From assembly GCF_003945385.1 (NCBI RefSeq), contig NZ_AP018920.1, positions 3,410,001 to 3,474,000 of the forward strand: DNA of 64,000 nt. The letters are read 5' to 3'. Below, piece after piece: positions 9,639 through 17,708 of this stretch; positions within the stretch are counted from its first letter, which is position 1; each line of letters opens with the position of its first letter. The notes beneath the pieces were generated by a model. It made no database searches. It had not been told where the DNA came from and saw only the letters and a program-made list of their open reading frames with translations. The position numbers and the translations under genes are program-made. The stretch comes from Pseudonocardia autotrophica (lineage in GTDB: Bacteria > Actinomycetota > Actinomycetes > Mycobacteriales > Pseudonocardiaceae).

Positions 9639-10853
9639 GTGGTGGTGGCCGCGACCGCCCGGGTGACCCGCGATCTGGATCTCGCCGAGGACTGCACCCA
9701 GGACGCGTTCGTCCGCGCACTGGGTGCCTGGGCGGACGGCGTCCCCGGCAACCCCACCGGCTGGCTGACCGTCACGGCCCGGCGGATCGCGCTCGACCGG
9801 CTGCGGCGGGAGACGGCACTGCGCCGCAGGCTCCCGCTGCTGGTCGAACCCGGCGGCGGGGCGGAGGACGAACCGGAGCCCGCTGATCCGCTGCGGCTGG
9901 TGTTCGCCTGCTGCCATCCGGCGCTGGCCCGCGAGTCGCAGGTGGCGCTGACCCTGCGCCTGCTGTGCGGCGTCGACACCACCGCGATCGCCGCGGTGCT
10001 GCTCGCCGGGGAGGCCGGTGTCGCGGCGCGGATCACCCGGGCCAAGCGCAAGATCGCGTCGGCCCGCATCCCGTTCCGGATCCCGGACGACGACGAGCTG
10101 CCGGCCCGGCTCGACGCCGTCCTGACCGTCGTGCACCTGCTCTACACGGCCGGACACGTCGGCTCCGGCCCGGCCCTGACCAGCACCGACCTGACCGGAC
10201 GGGCGTTCGGGCTGGCCCGGATGCTGGTCCGGCTGCTGCCCGACGAGCCGGAGCCGCGGGCGCTGCTCGGGCTGCTCCTGCTGACCGAGGCGCGCGCCGG
10301 GGCGCGCACCGACGGCGGGGGCGAGCTGGTGCTGCTCGACGACCAGGACCGCTCCGGCTGGGACCGCCGGATGATCGCCGAGGGTCTCACCCTGGCGACG
10401 GCGGCACTGCGCCCCGGACCGGATGCCGGGCACGGGCGGTTCGCCCTGCAGGCTGCCGTCGCCGGGCTGCACGCCGTCGCCCCGTCGCCGGAGCGGACCG
10501 ACCGGGCGCTGATCGTCACGATCTACGACGCGCTGATGCGGGTGGCGCCGTCACCGGTGGTCGCGCTCAACCGGGCGGCCGCCCGCAGCAGGGTTCCGGG
10601 GGCCGATCTGGCAGCGGTGCTCACCGACCTGGAGGCGCTCGCGGACGATCCGGCGCTCGCCCGCTACCCGTACCTGCCCGCGGCCCGGGCCGACGTACTG
10701 AGCCGTCTCGGCCGTACCGGGGAGGCGGCGGTGGCCTACGACGCGGCGCTGGAGCTCACCGCGAACCCGGTGGAGCGGCGCTTCCTCGCCGGGCGCCGGG
10801 AGGCGGCCCGTGCATCGACGGGCTCAGCAGGGGGTAGCGGCCCCGGCCGGTAG
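9639..10853 (+). CDS. ECF42-type RNA polymerase sigma factor with C-terminal TPR extension
   Basis: Sigma region 2 (DLAEDCTQDAFVRALGAW, then PTGWLTVTARRIALDRLRR) is followed by region 4 (ESQVALTLRLLCGVDTTAIA), then a helical extension of more than 200 residues with TPR-like features (PVVALNRAAARS, YPYLPAARADVLSRLGR). This is the ECF42 architecture; ECF42 genes pair with DGPF/YCII genes as here. The start is a problem: coding potential clearly extends upstream (LRRAYREAW before the GTG at 9639), but the frame has no ATG, GTG or TTG back to the YCII stop. CTG at 9609, or CTG at 9468 overlapping the YCII stop, are possible true starts. Coordinates use GTG 9639. Confidence 0.85.
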   Translation: MVVAATARVTRDLDLAEDCTQDAFVRALGAWADGVPGNPTGWLTVTARRIALDRLRRETALRRRLPLLVEPGGGAEDEPEPADPLRLVFACCHPALARESQVALTLRLLCGVDTTAIAAVLLAGEAGVAARITRAKRKIASARIPFRIPDDDELPARLDAVLTVVHLLYTAGHVGSGPALTSTDLTGRAFGLARMLVRLLPDEPEPRALLGLLLLTEARAGARTDGGGELVLLDDQDRSGWDRRMIAEGLTLATAALRPGPDAGHGRFALQAAVAGLHAVAPSPERTDRALIVTIYDALMRVAPSPVVALNRAAARSRVPGADLAAVLTDLEALADDPALARYPYLPAARADVLSRLGRTGEAAVAYDAALELTANPVERRFLAGRREAARASTGSAGGSGPGR

Positions 10854-10936
10854 CGGCGGGCTGGGCAGGACGAGGGCGGGGCAGAGAGCGCCGCGGGCGC
10901 TGACGGGCTCGGCGGGAGTCAGCGGGCTGCGTGAGA

Positions 10937-11587
10937 TCACAGGGCGGCGTCGAGCACCCGGCGCAGGCCGCTCTCGAACAGCGGCTCCCCGCCACCGGCC
11001 CCGCGGGCCACCGCGCCACCCAGCAACCGGGTCAGCACCGGCAGCCGGTCCGCCCGGCCGGACCGTTCGAGATCCGCCACCGTCGGCAGCCGGTCACCGG
11101 CCAGCGCGGCCGCACCGCGCACGTAACCGTGCACCAGGTGCAGCACCTCCACCGCGGTGCCCAGTGGGTGCCCGGCGCCGACGACGTGCGCGAGCAACGC
11201 CTCCGCCCAGCCGCACTCCGCCGGCCCGGCCTGCCGCGGCCCGGCCATCAGCGCGACCACCCAGGGGTGCTCGTCGAGTACGTCGCGCAACGCGGTCGCC
11301 CAGATCTCCAGCCCCAGCCGCACCGGGCAGCCGGTCAGGTCCGGTGGCTCACCGAGCGCGGACTCCAGGACCAGATCGACCAGCGCGTCCTTGCCGGGCA
11401 CGTGCCGGTACAGCGACATCGGGGCGGACCCGAGCTCGCGGGCCAGCCGGGGCATGGAGACGGCCTCGAGTCCCTCGGCGTCGGCGACCTCCAACGCGGT
11501 CGCGACGATCCCCGCCCGGTCGAGGGTGCGGCCGGCCGGCCGGGGCGGAGCGGCCCAGCGGGGATCCTCGGAGGTCGTCAGGGGCAC
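10937..11587 (-). CDS. TetR-family repressor
   Basis: 216 residues. The helix-turn-helix is MPRLARELGSAPMSLYRHVPGKDALV near residues 45-70, followed by a helical ligand-binding domain of the TetR C-terminal type found in actinobacterial drug and metabolite regulators. It is divergent from a TSUP transporter gene, and the 107-bp gap carries two inverted repeats (11600-11636) that are the obvious operators. GTG is the start on the minus strand. Control of its own gene and the TSUP gene is inference; the ligand is unknown. Confidence 0.9.
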   Translation of the reverse strand: MPLTTSEDPRWAAPPRPAGRTLDRAGIVATALEVADAEGLEAVSMPRLARELGSAPMSLYRHVPGKDALVDLVLESALGEPPDLTGCPVRLGLEIWATALRDVLDEHPWVVALMAGPRQAGPAECGWAEALLAHVVGAGHPLGTAVEVLHLVHGYVRGAAALAGDRLPTVADLERSGRADRLPVLTRLLGGAVARGAGGGEPLFESGLRRVLDAAL

Positions 11588-11599
11588 GTGTTGATCATT

Positions 11600-11636
11600 A
11601 CACGCGTTGCGTGTGGTGGCCTACGCACGTGGCGTA
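11600..11636. promoter_or_regulatory. Two inverted repeats, candidate TetR operators
   Basis: ACACGC-GTT-GCGTGT at 11600-11614 is a perfect 6-3-6 palindrome. TACGC-ACGTG-GCGTA at 11622-11636 is a perfect 5-5-5 palindrome. Their centres are 22 bp apart, about two helical turns, so two dimers could bind one face. They lie between the divergent tetR and TSUP starts. Confidence 0.65.
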
Positions 11637-11681
11637 AGGCATACGCGTCGTGGGCCGGCCGGGTCGCCGAGGACCGGCGCC

Positions 11682-11687
11682 TAGAGT
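11682..11687 (+). promoter_or_regulatory. -10 element of leaderless TSUP gene
   Basis: TAGAGT ending 7 nt before the GTG at 11695. There is no Shine-Dalgarno sequence, so a leaderless transcript is likely. Confidence 0.55.
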
Positions 11688-11694
11688 GCTCGGC

Positions 11695-12447
11695 GTGCAA
11701 GGGTGGGAGGTCGCGGTCATCGCGCTGGCCGGGCTGTGGGCGGGGCTGATCAACACCGTCGTCGGCTCGGGGACGCTGGTGACCTTCCCGGTGCTGGTCG
11801 CCCTCGGATACCCACCGGTGACGGCGACGACGTCGAACGCGATCGGCCTGATCTCCGGCACGATCACCGGGGCCGTCGGGTACCGCAAGGAGCTGACCGG
11901 GCACGGCCGCAGGCTCGCCGGCTACGCGGTGGCGTCGTTCCTGGGGGCGATCGGCGGCGCCGCGTTGCTGCTCTCGCTGCCGCCGGACGCGTTCGAGACC
12001 ATCGTGCCGGTGCTGGTGGGGCTCTCGGTGCTGCTGGTGGCGGTGCAGCCGCTGCTCGCCCGGCGGCTCAAGGAGCGGGCAAAGCCGGCCCAGGCGTCCG
12101 GGCCGCTGGTGTACCTGGCCGTCTTCGCGGTCGGGATCTACGGCGGCTACTTCACCGCCGCGCAGGGGATCATGCTGGTCGGGTTGCTGGGGCTGCTCGT
12201 TGCCGATCCGCTGCAGCGGCTGAACGCGTTCAAGAACACCCTCGCCGCGGTGGTGAACCTGGTCGCCGGCGTGATCTACGCGGTGGTGGCGCCGGTCGAC
12301 TGGACGGTGGTCGGGATCATCGCGGTGAGCTCGATCTTCGGCGGCCTGCTGGGGGCGAAGGTGGGCAGGCGGCTGCCTCCCACGGTGCTGCGCGCGGTGA
12401 TCGTCGTGGTCGGGATCGCGGCGATCGCGTTCCTGCTGCTGGACTAG
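11695..12447 (+). CDS. TSUP (TauE/SafE) family membrane permease
   Basis: A 250-residue hydrophobic protein with about eight membrane segments. It carries the TSUP signatures GLINTVVGSGTLVTFPVLVALGY at the N-terminus and GGYFTAAQGIMLVGLLGL at mid-protein. The family moves sulfite, sulfoacetate, taurine-derived or other organic anions across the inner membrane; substrate unknown. The GTG at 11695 begins 7 nt after TAGAGT, so the message is probably leaderless. It is divergent from a TetR gene and likely repressed by it. It is convergent with the CPBP gene downstream. Confidence 0.9.
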   Translation: MQGWEVAVIALAGLWAGLINTVVGSGTLVTFPVLVALGYPPVTATTSNAIGLISGTITGAVGYRKELTGHGRRLAGYAVASFLGAIGGAALLLSLPPDAFETIVPVLVGLSVLLVAVQPLLARRLKERAKPAQASGPLVYLAVFAVGIYGGYFTAAQGIMLVGLLGLLVADPLQRLNAFKNTLAAVVNLVAGVIYAVVAPVDWTVVGIIAVSSIFGGLLGAKVGRRLPPTVLRAVIVVVGIAAIAFLLLD

Positions 12448-12477
12448 TACCAGCGCCGCGGGGACGAACCCGGAGCG

Positions 12478-13293
12478 TCAGCTCATCCTGCGGCGCAGCA
12501 CGAGCACGGCCAGCAGGATCGCGGCCAACGCGCCGAAGGCGACGTACTCCATGGAGGTGGGGTTCGCGGGATCGACCTGGGTGCTCAGCACGCTGAAGTC
12601 CCACCAACCGTGCGCCAGCATCGCCATCGTCAGGGCGCCGGTGCTGCGGAACACGAGATAGAACACGAATCCGGTGCCGGTGGTCAGCACGACCTGCAGG
12701 AGTGCGTTGCCGAACTCGCCGGTGACGAGCCCGTTGGAACCGTGCGCGACACCGAACACGATGCTGGTCCAGAGCCCGACCCGGAACTCGGTGAAGCCGG
12801 CCCGGCGGAAGACCTGCACGCCGACACCGCGGAACAGCAGCTCCTCGGCGAACCCGACCATCATGGTGGCGACCAGCAGGGCTCCGACGAAGGCGACGCC
12901 CTTGCCGGCGAGGCCGCCGTAGTCGGTGACGACCACGCCGGTCAGCAGCAGGACGACCGGAATCGCGATGAGCCAGGGGCGCATCGTGCGGGGCTCGACG
13001 AAGATCGTCTGCCAGGAGCGCAGGTACGTCACGGCCGCGAGGGCGACGATGCAGCCGATGCCGACCGGGATCAGGATCTGGCGGAGGATCGCGTCGGTGG
13101 AGGTCAGACCGCTCTCGCCGGCGCCCTGATCCGCGGCCAGCCAGATCGCTGCGCCCTGCACCAGCGCCAGGTATCCGAGGACCAGGACCAGGAAGTGCCA
13201 CACCCGCAGCCGCGGCCCCGGTGCGGGTACCTCCGCCGGAGGCTCCGCGCCCTGCGGCGTACCCGCGCCGTCGGGTGTCGAGGTCGTCACCAC
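12478..13293 (-). CDS. CPBP (CAAX/Abi) family intramembrane metalloprotease
   Basis: A 271-residue membrane protein. The conserved EELLFRG motif, then FGVAHGSNG, then HGWWDF supply the Glu-Glu and His residues of the CPBP active site, all within membrane helices. Family members cleave prenylated proteins or handle peptide substrates; the target here is unknown. The frame is open to an ATG at 13311, but a strong AAGGAG lies inside that extension, 7 nt before GTG 13293, so I prefer the shorter start. The N-terminal 30 residues are hydrophilic and Pro/Thr-rich. Confidence 0.88.
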   Translation of the reverse strand: MVTTSTPDGAGTPQGAEPPAEVPAPGPRLRVWHFLVLVLGYLALVQGAAIWLAADQGAGESGLTSTDAILRQILIPVGIGCIVALAAVTYLRSWQTIFVEPRTMRPWLIAIPVVLLLTGVVVTDYGGLAGKGVAFVGALLVATMMVGFAEELLFRGVGVQVFRRAGFTEFRVGLWTSIVFGVAHGSNGLVTGEFGNALLQVVLTTGTGFVFYLVFRSTGALTMAMLAHGWWDFSVLSTQVDPANPTSMEYVAFGALAAILLAVLVLRRRMS

Positions 13294-13542
13294 GGTCGAT
13301 CTCCTTCTCATCGGCGGCAGTGCCGCTCCGATGCCCGCGGCGCCCCGCGACCGGGAGACCGGGATGTCCGCCGGCCACGTCCGATCGATCGAGGGGGCGC
13401 CGTGCGACGCGCAAGGTTAGCGGGACGAGACTCCGGTCATCGCCCGTGGCTCGCCACCAGACGGGTGGTCTCCCGCGCCGGCGCACGGGTGCCGCTGCAG
13501 CGTCCCGCGATCGCTGTCGGGGGTCCGTGCTCTGCTGCACCC

Positions 13543-13770
13543 ATGGACGAGGACCGGGCGGTCGCGCTGGTCGCCGCGTTCGCGGCGCTGGCCGGCCGGG
13601 AGATCGCCGACGCGGAGGCCCGCGCGACCGTCGCGCACTCCCGCGCGCTGAGCCCGGGCGCAGCCAACGCGATCTGGGGCCGGCTCCGGCAGGCGCCGGG
13701 AACCGTGTCACTGCGCGACTACCTGGCGATGACGCTCCGCTTCGTCGAGCAGGAGCCGCCCACCCGGTGA
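13543..13770 (+). CDS. Small hypothetical protein, 75 aa
   Basis: A 75-residue, mostly helical, acidic protein starting MDEDRAVALVAAFAALAGREIAD. It has no membrane segment and no family I recognise. Codon third positions are strongly GC-biased like the neighbours, which supports coding. The ATG has no clear ribosome binding site. It is convergent with the small PLDc_N-like membrane gene at 13781. Antisense frames over the same stretch look less protein-like. Confidence 0.5.
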   Translation: MDEDRAVALVAAFAALAGREIADAEARATVAHSRALSPGAANAIWGRLRQAPGTVSLRDYLAMTLRFVEQEPPTR

Positions 13771-13780
13771 GAGCCGACGG

Positions 13781-14005
13781 TCAGCGCTTGCGGCCGCGCG
13801 CGAAGTAGGTGATCGGGCCGGCGAAGTTCACCAGTGCGGCCAGCGCCCACACCCACCGCGGACCGTTCACCTCGGACGGGGCGCGCCGGGCCAGGTCCGC
13901 CCATGCCGCACCGAGCAGTCCGAACTGGAGCACCCCCGCGAGCACCACCGCGACCCGGCCGGTCGTCCCCAGCTGGTTCCAGCGCACCTTCGATCCTGTT
14001 GCCAT
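13781..14005 (-). CDS. Small PLDc_N-like membrane protein, 74 aa
   Basis: 74 residues with two membrane helices: VAVVLAGVLQFGLLGAAW, then a PRWVWALAALVNFAGPITYF segment ending in ARGRKR. The second half resembles the phospholipase D-nuclease N-terminal (PLDc_N) motif WVxxxxxNxxGPixYf, common in small actinobacterial membrane proteins of unknown function. The ATG at 14005 is chosen because residues upstream of it in the open frame are arginine-rich and non-homologous. Confidence 0.7.
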   Translation of the reverse strand: MATGSKVRWNQLGTTGRVAVVLAGVLQFGLLGAAWADLARRAPSEVNGPRWVWALAALVNFAGPITYFARGRKR

Positions 14006-14059
14006 CGCCCGATCCTGGCAGACCCCGGAACACGGGTCATCCATGCCGTGCGCCGGGCC

Positions 14060-14310
14060 TACGGTGTGCGCAGCGAACGGCAGGGGACAGCGATGAGCTT
14101 GACCGGAGCGGCCGAGGCCGCGGTGCCGTCGACGATCGAGGGCCTGCGCGGCTGTGTCGAGATCGAGACCCCGCGTGACGACCGGCTGTCCCTGGGGAAG
14201 GGACTGTCCTGGCTGGACGGGCTGCTCGGGGACCGGCCCGGCGGCGGTATCCGATCCAACGTGACGGCGGGGCACGCCTGGCGCGGTGCGCGGGGCGGCG
14301 TCGTCTCGGA
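14060..14310 (+). pseudogene. Possible truncated gene start in a 305-bp gap
   Basis: TACGGT at 14060 (a -10-like hexamer), AGGGGAC, then ATG at 14093 open a frame beginning MSLTGAAEAAVPSTIEGL with GC-rich third positions up to about 14265. The frame then runs on, antisense, into the MFS gene until 14770. The start looks genuine but the body does not, so this may be the head of a gene cut off by a rearrangement. I see no family match. Confidence 0.3.
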
Positions 14311-15717
14311 TCACCGCCCGGTCTCCCGGCGGGCCGCGCCCGGTGCGTCACCGAGCAGGTCGTCGGCGCGGGCGGTGAAGAACCGGGTGCCCCAGGTCAT
14401 CGCGGCGGCGAGGAAGGCCAGCACCCCCAGCGAGAGCACGCCCCACATGCCGGTGTCGGTCGGAACCAGGTCGTTGATCGCGGTCCGCATGATCGGCGCG
14501 ACGAAACCACCGAGGTTGCCGATCGAGTTGATCAGCCCGATCCCGGTCGCCGCTGCCGCCCCGGCGAGGAAAGCGGTCGGGAACGACCAGCTGATCGGAC
14601 CGGCGCAGAGGAACGCCGAGACCGCCACCGTGATCGCGGCGATGCCGAGCAGCGCCTGGCCGTTCGCACCGGCCCAGCCCGACACCAGGATCGCGGTGCC
14701 GGTCACGGCGAACGCGATCGTTCCCCAGTTGCGCCTGCGCCGCAGCGTGTCCGCGTGCCGTCCGATGTAGTAGCAGGCGAACAGGCCGACCGCCCACGGG
14801 ATGGCGGTGACCAGCCCGACCTCCCAGCCGACGTCCCGCCCGATCAGCGACGACACCTGTTGCGGCAGGTAGAAGGTGGTGCCGTAGACGGCGATCTGCA
14901 GGCAGAAGTAGATGACCGTGAAGTACCAGACCTTCGCGCTGAGCATCGCCGGGACGATGCCGCGGGGCCCGTCGGAGTCCTTGACGGCGTTCTCGTGCTC
15001 CATCACCTCGCGCATCGCCGTCTTCTCCTCGGTACTGAGGAACGGGGCCTTCGAGGGGGAGTCGATGAGCACGAACAGCGCGACGATGCCGGCGACGACG
15101 GCCATCATGCCCTGCATGAAGAACATCACCTGCCAGCCGAGGAACGGCGTGAACCGGTTACCGAAGCTGATCATCACCCCGGACAACGGGCCGCCGACCA
15201 TCTGGCTGAACGGCTGTGCGAGGTAAAAGATCGCGAACATCTGCACGCGTTTGCGGTTCGGGAACCACTCGGCGAGGAACATGATGACGCCGGGGAACAG
15301 CCCGGCCTCCGCCACGCCGAGCAGGAACCGCAGCACGATGAACATCGTGTCGTTGGTGGTGAAGGCGAACGCGGCGCCGACCAGGCCCCAGGTGATCGCG
15401 ATCCGGGCCAGCCAGAACCGGGCCCCGTACTTCTTCAGCAGCAGGTTGCTGGGGATCTCGAACAGCGCGTAGCCGATGAAGAAGATGCCGGCGCCGAGCG
15501 CGAACGCCCCCGCGCTGACACCCCGGTCGACCTGCAGGCCCTCCTCGGCGAACGCGATGTTGGTGCGGTCCAGGAAGGCGACGAAGTACAGGATCACCAG
15601 CATCGGCATCAGCCGGCGGACCGACTTGCGGATCCCGGATTCCAGGTGCGGGCTGTTCAGCAGCTCCCGCGGCGCGTCAGCGGACGAGCCGGACGGCCCG
15701 GATGACGAGGTGGCCAC
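14311..15717 (-). CDS. MFS transporter, anion:cation symporter (ACS) type
   Basis: 468 residues with twelve membrane segments. The N-terminus has MLVILYFVAFLDRTNIAFA, the conserved first-helix motif of the ACS family (tartrate, phthalate, galactarate and hexuronate carriers). GVAEAGLFPGVIMFLAEWFPNRKR in helices 4-5 is also typical. It starts with GTG after an AAGGAG 7 nt upstream. It is the last gene of a minus-strand group with an SDR, a 3-hydroxyacyl-CoA-dehydrogenase-like enzyme and a TIM-barrel isomerase, so it probably imports the sugar acid those enzymes break down. Confidence 0.9.
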   Translation of the reverse strand: MATSSSGPSGSSADAPRELLNSPHLESGIRKSVRRLMPMLVILYFVAFLDRTNIAFAEEGLQVDRGVSAGAFALGAGIFFIGYALFEIPSNLLLKKYGARFWLARIAITWGLVGAAFAFTTNDTMFIVLRFLLGVAEAGLFPGVIMFLAEWFPNRKRVQMFAIFYLAQPFSQMVGGPLSGVMISFGNRFTPFLGWQVMFFMQGMMAVVAGIVALFVLIDSPSKAPFLSTEEKTAMREVMEHENAVKDSDGPRGIVPAMLSAKVWYFTVIYFCLQIAVYGTTFYLPQQVSSLIGRDVGWEVGLVTAIPWAVGLFACYYIGRHADTLRRRRNWGTIAFAVTGTAILVSGWAGANGQALLGIAAITVAVSAFLCAGPISWSFPTAFLAGAAAATGIGLINSIGNLGGFVAPIMRTAINDLVPTDTGMWGVLSLGVLAFLAAAMTWGTRFFTARADDLLGDAPGAARRETGR

Positions 15718-15780
15718 GATCTCTCCTTCGAGCTCGAGGACGGTGCGGCGGGTGTGACAGGTGCGGCAGGTGCGGCGGGG

Positions 15781-15897
15781 TCAGCCGAGGATCAGGACGA
15801 GCCCGATCCCCGACAGCACGACGCCGACGGTCAGGAACGCGACCCGCGACCAGCTCCAGCCGGGGAAGGGGCCGGGACGGGGGGACTGCTCGGGCAC
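15781..15897 (-). CDS. 38-aa single-pass membrane peptide within sugar operon
   Basis: A 38-residue ORF, VPEQSPRPGPFPGW followed by one hydrophobic helix (VAFLTVGVVLSGIGLVLILG). The GTG at 15897 has a strong GGAGG ribosome binding site 4 nt upstream (GGAGGCACCGTG). It sits between the SDR and MFS genes on the same strand, filling an otherwise empty gap. Small helices of this kind may assist the neighbouring transporter, but no function is established. Confidence 0.6.
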   Translation of the reverse strand: MPEQSPRPGPFPGWSWSRVAFLTVGVVLSGIGLVLILG

Positions 15898-15950
15898 GGT
15901 GCCTCCACGGTGGGACGGGTGCGGTCGGCGGCGCGGTCGCGCACGGCGAC

Positions 15951-16721
15951 TCAGTGCATGTACAGGCCGCCGTCGACGTTGAGCGTCTGGCCGGTCACGA
16001 AGCCGGCGTCGGCGCTGATCAGGTAGGCGGCGGCGGCCGCGACGTCGCGCGGCGTGCCGATCCGGGTGAGCACACCGTCGGCCGCCATCGCGGCCTTGCG
16101 CTCCTCGCTCAGCGTGCCGCCCATGATGTCGGTGTCGATCGGGCCGGGGGAGATCACGTTCGCGGTCACCCCGTGCGGGCCCAGCTCGCGGGCGACCGAC
16201 CGGATCAGCCCGACGATCCCGGCCTTGGCGGCGGAGTAGGGCGTCTTCGAGTAGGTACCGCCACCGCGCTGCGCCGACACCGACGACACACCGACGATCC
16301 GGCCGACTCCGTGCCCGACCAGCGAGCGGGCCACCCGCTGGGTGACCCAGTGGGTGCCCTCCAGGTTGATCGAGACGACCCGGCGCCATTCGTCGGCGTC
16401 GACGTCGAGATAGGGCACGGGGGAGGAGACCCCGGCGAACGCGACCAGCGCGACCAGCCGGGGCAGCTCGGCCTCCAGGGTGTCGACGGCGGCCACCGCG
16501 GCGGTCCGGTCGGCCACGTCCGCGCCGATCCCCACCGCACGCACGCCGTGCGCCGCGGCCACCTCGGCGGCGGTCGCCTCGGCCGCGGCAGCGTCGACGT
16601 CGATCAGCCCGACGTTCCAGCCGGCCTCGGCGAGATGGAAGGCGGTGGCGCGGCCGATCCCGCGCGGCGATCCGGCGCCGGTCAGGATGACGGTGCGCTC
16701 GGCCGGGAACGGGGCGCTCAT
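15951..16721 (-). CDS. Short-chain dehydrogenase/reductase
   Basis: 256 residues, classical SDR. The NAD(P)-binding motif is TGAGSPRGIGRATA, and an acidic IDVD after strand 2 suggests NAD preference. A catalytic Ser lies in GVSSVSAQ, with Tyr and Lys in YSKTPYSAAKAG. The C-terminal GQTLNVDGG is typical. It overlaps the next upstream gene by 4 nt (ATGA), so the two are coupled. Context suggests oxidation of a polyol or sugar acid in the cluster; the substrate is not readable. Confidence 0.9.
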   Translation of the reverse strand: MSAPFPAERTVILTGAGSPRGIGRATAFHLAEAGWNVGLIDVDAAAAEATAAEVAAAHGVRAVGIGADVADRTAAVAAVDTLEAELPRLVALVAFAGVSSPVPYLDVDADEWRRVVSINLEGTHWVTQRVARSLVGHGVGRIVGVSSVSAQRGGGTYSKTPYSAAKAGIVGLIRSVARELGPHGVTANVISPGPIDTDIMGGTLSEERKAAMAADGVLTRIGTPRDVAAAAAYLISADAGFVTGQTLNVDGGLYMH

Positions 16722-17698
16722 CGGCCGGTCTCCTGGACCGGGGCCGGGCCGAGCTCGTCGAGCAGCTGCTGCATCCGCACGTAGGCGCGGTTGCGGTAGG
16801 CCACCAGCTCGGGCACCCGCTCGGCCGGGACGTCGAGGAACCCGCCGCCGGACTTGGTGCCCAGCCGGCCGTTCCCGACGTGCTCGGCCAGCGCGGGCGG
16901 GGTGGCGAAGCGCTCCGGCCAGCGGCCCTGCAACGACTCGAAGCAGAACTTGTAGACGTCCAGGCCCGCCATGTCGGCGATCGCGAACGGGCCGAAGAAC
17001 GGCAGCCGGAAACCGAACGTGGTGCGGACGATGGTGTCGACGTCGGCCGCGTTCGCGACGCCTTCGTCGACCAGCTTGGAGGCCTCCTCGAACAGCGCGT
17101 ACTGCAGCCGGTTGAGGACGAAGCCGTCGGCGTCGGAGATCCGGGCGGGATGCTTGCCGGTCGCCCGGACGATCTCCTCGACGCCGGGGATGATCGACTC
17201 GTCGGTCCCGGCGTGAGCGATCACCTCGACGCCCGGGATGAACGGCGCCGGATTGGAGAAGTGCACGCCGAGGAAGCGCTCCGGGTGCGTCACGGCCTCG
17301 GCGATCCGGCCGATCAGGATGGTCGAGGTGTTGGAGCCGATCACGGTCTCCGGTGCGGCGGCCGCGGAGACCCGGCGCAGCACGTCGTGCTTGATCTCGA
17401 TCTTCTCGGGCACCGCCTCCTCGACGAAGGAGGCACCCTCGACGGCCTCCTCGAAGGACCCGGCGACGGTGACCCGCTCGGCGATCGTGTCGGGTGCGTG
17501 CGGGGGGAAGAGCTGGTCGGTGGCGAACTGCTTCGCCTCGCCGATCAGTCGTTCCCGGTTGGCGGTGCTGGTCGCCGCGTCGACGTCGGCGATCCGGACG
17601 TGCGCGCCGGCCAGGGCCAGTACCTGGGCGATCCCGCCGCCCATGTAGCCGCTGCCGATCACCGCGTAGGTACCGGTGAGAGTCGGTCGGGATGTCAT
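16718..17698 (-). CDS. 3-hydroxyacyl-CoA-dehydrogenase-family enzyme (sugar-acid or carnitine-type dehydrogenase)
   Basis: 326 residues. The N-terminal Rossmann domain has AVIGSGYMGGGIAQVLALAG and an acidic IADVD end of strand 2 (NAD). The central part contains GSNTSTI and GVHFSNPAPFIPGVEVI, and the C-terminal helical domain contains DGFVLNRLQYALFEEA. The single-domain length matches L-gulonate 3-dehydrogenase and carnitine dehydrogenase relatives as well as true 3-hydroxybutyryl-CoA dehydrogenases. Carbohydrate neighbours favour oxidation of a 3-hydroxy sugar acid (inference). AGGAGA precedes the ATG. Confidence 0.88.
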   Translation of the reverse strand: MTSRPTLTGTYAVIGSGYMGGGIAQVLALAGAHVRIADVDAATSTANRERLIGEAKQFATDQLFPPHAPDTIAERVTVAGSFEEAVEGASFVEEAVPEKIEIKHDVLRRVSAAAAPETVIGSNTSTILIGRIAEAVTHPERFLGVHFSNPAPFIPGVEVIAHAGTDESIIPGVEEIVRATGKHPARISDADGFVLNRLQYALFEEASKLVDEGVANAADVDTIVRTTFGFRLPFFGPFAIADMAGLDVYKFCFESLQGRWPERFATPPALAEHVGNGRLGTKSGGGFLDVPAERVPELVAYRNRAYVRMQQLLDELGPAPVQETGR

Positions 17699-17708
17699 GC
17701 GGGTCTCC

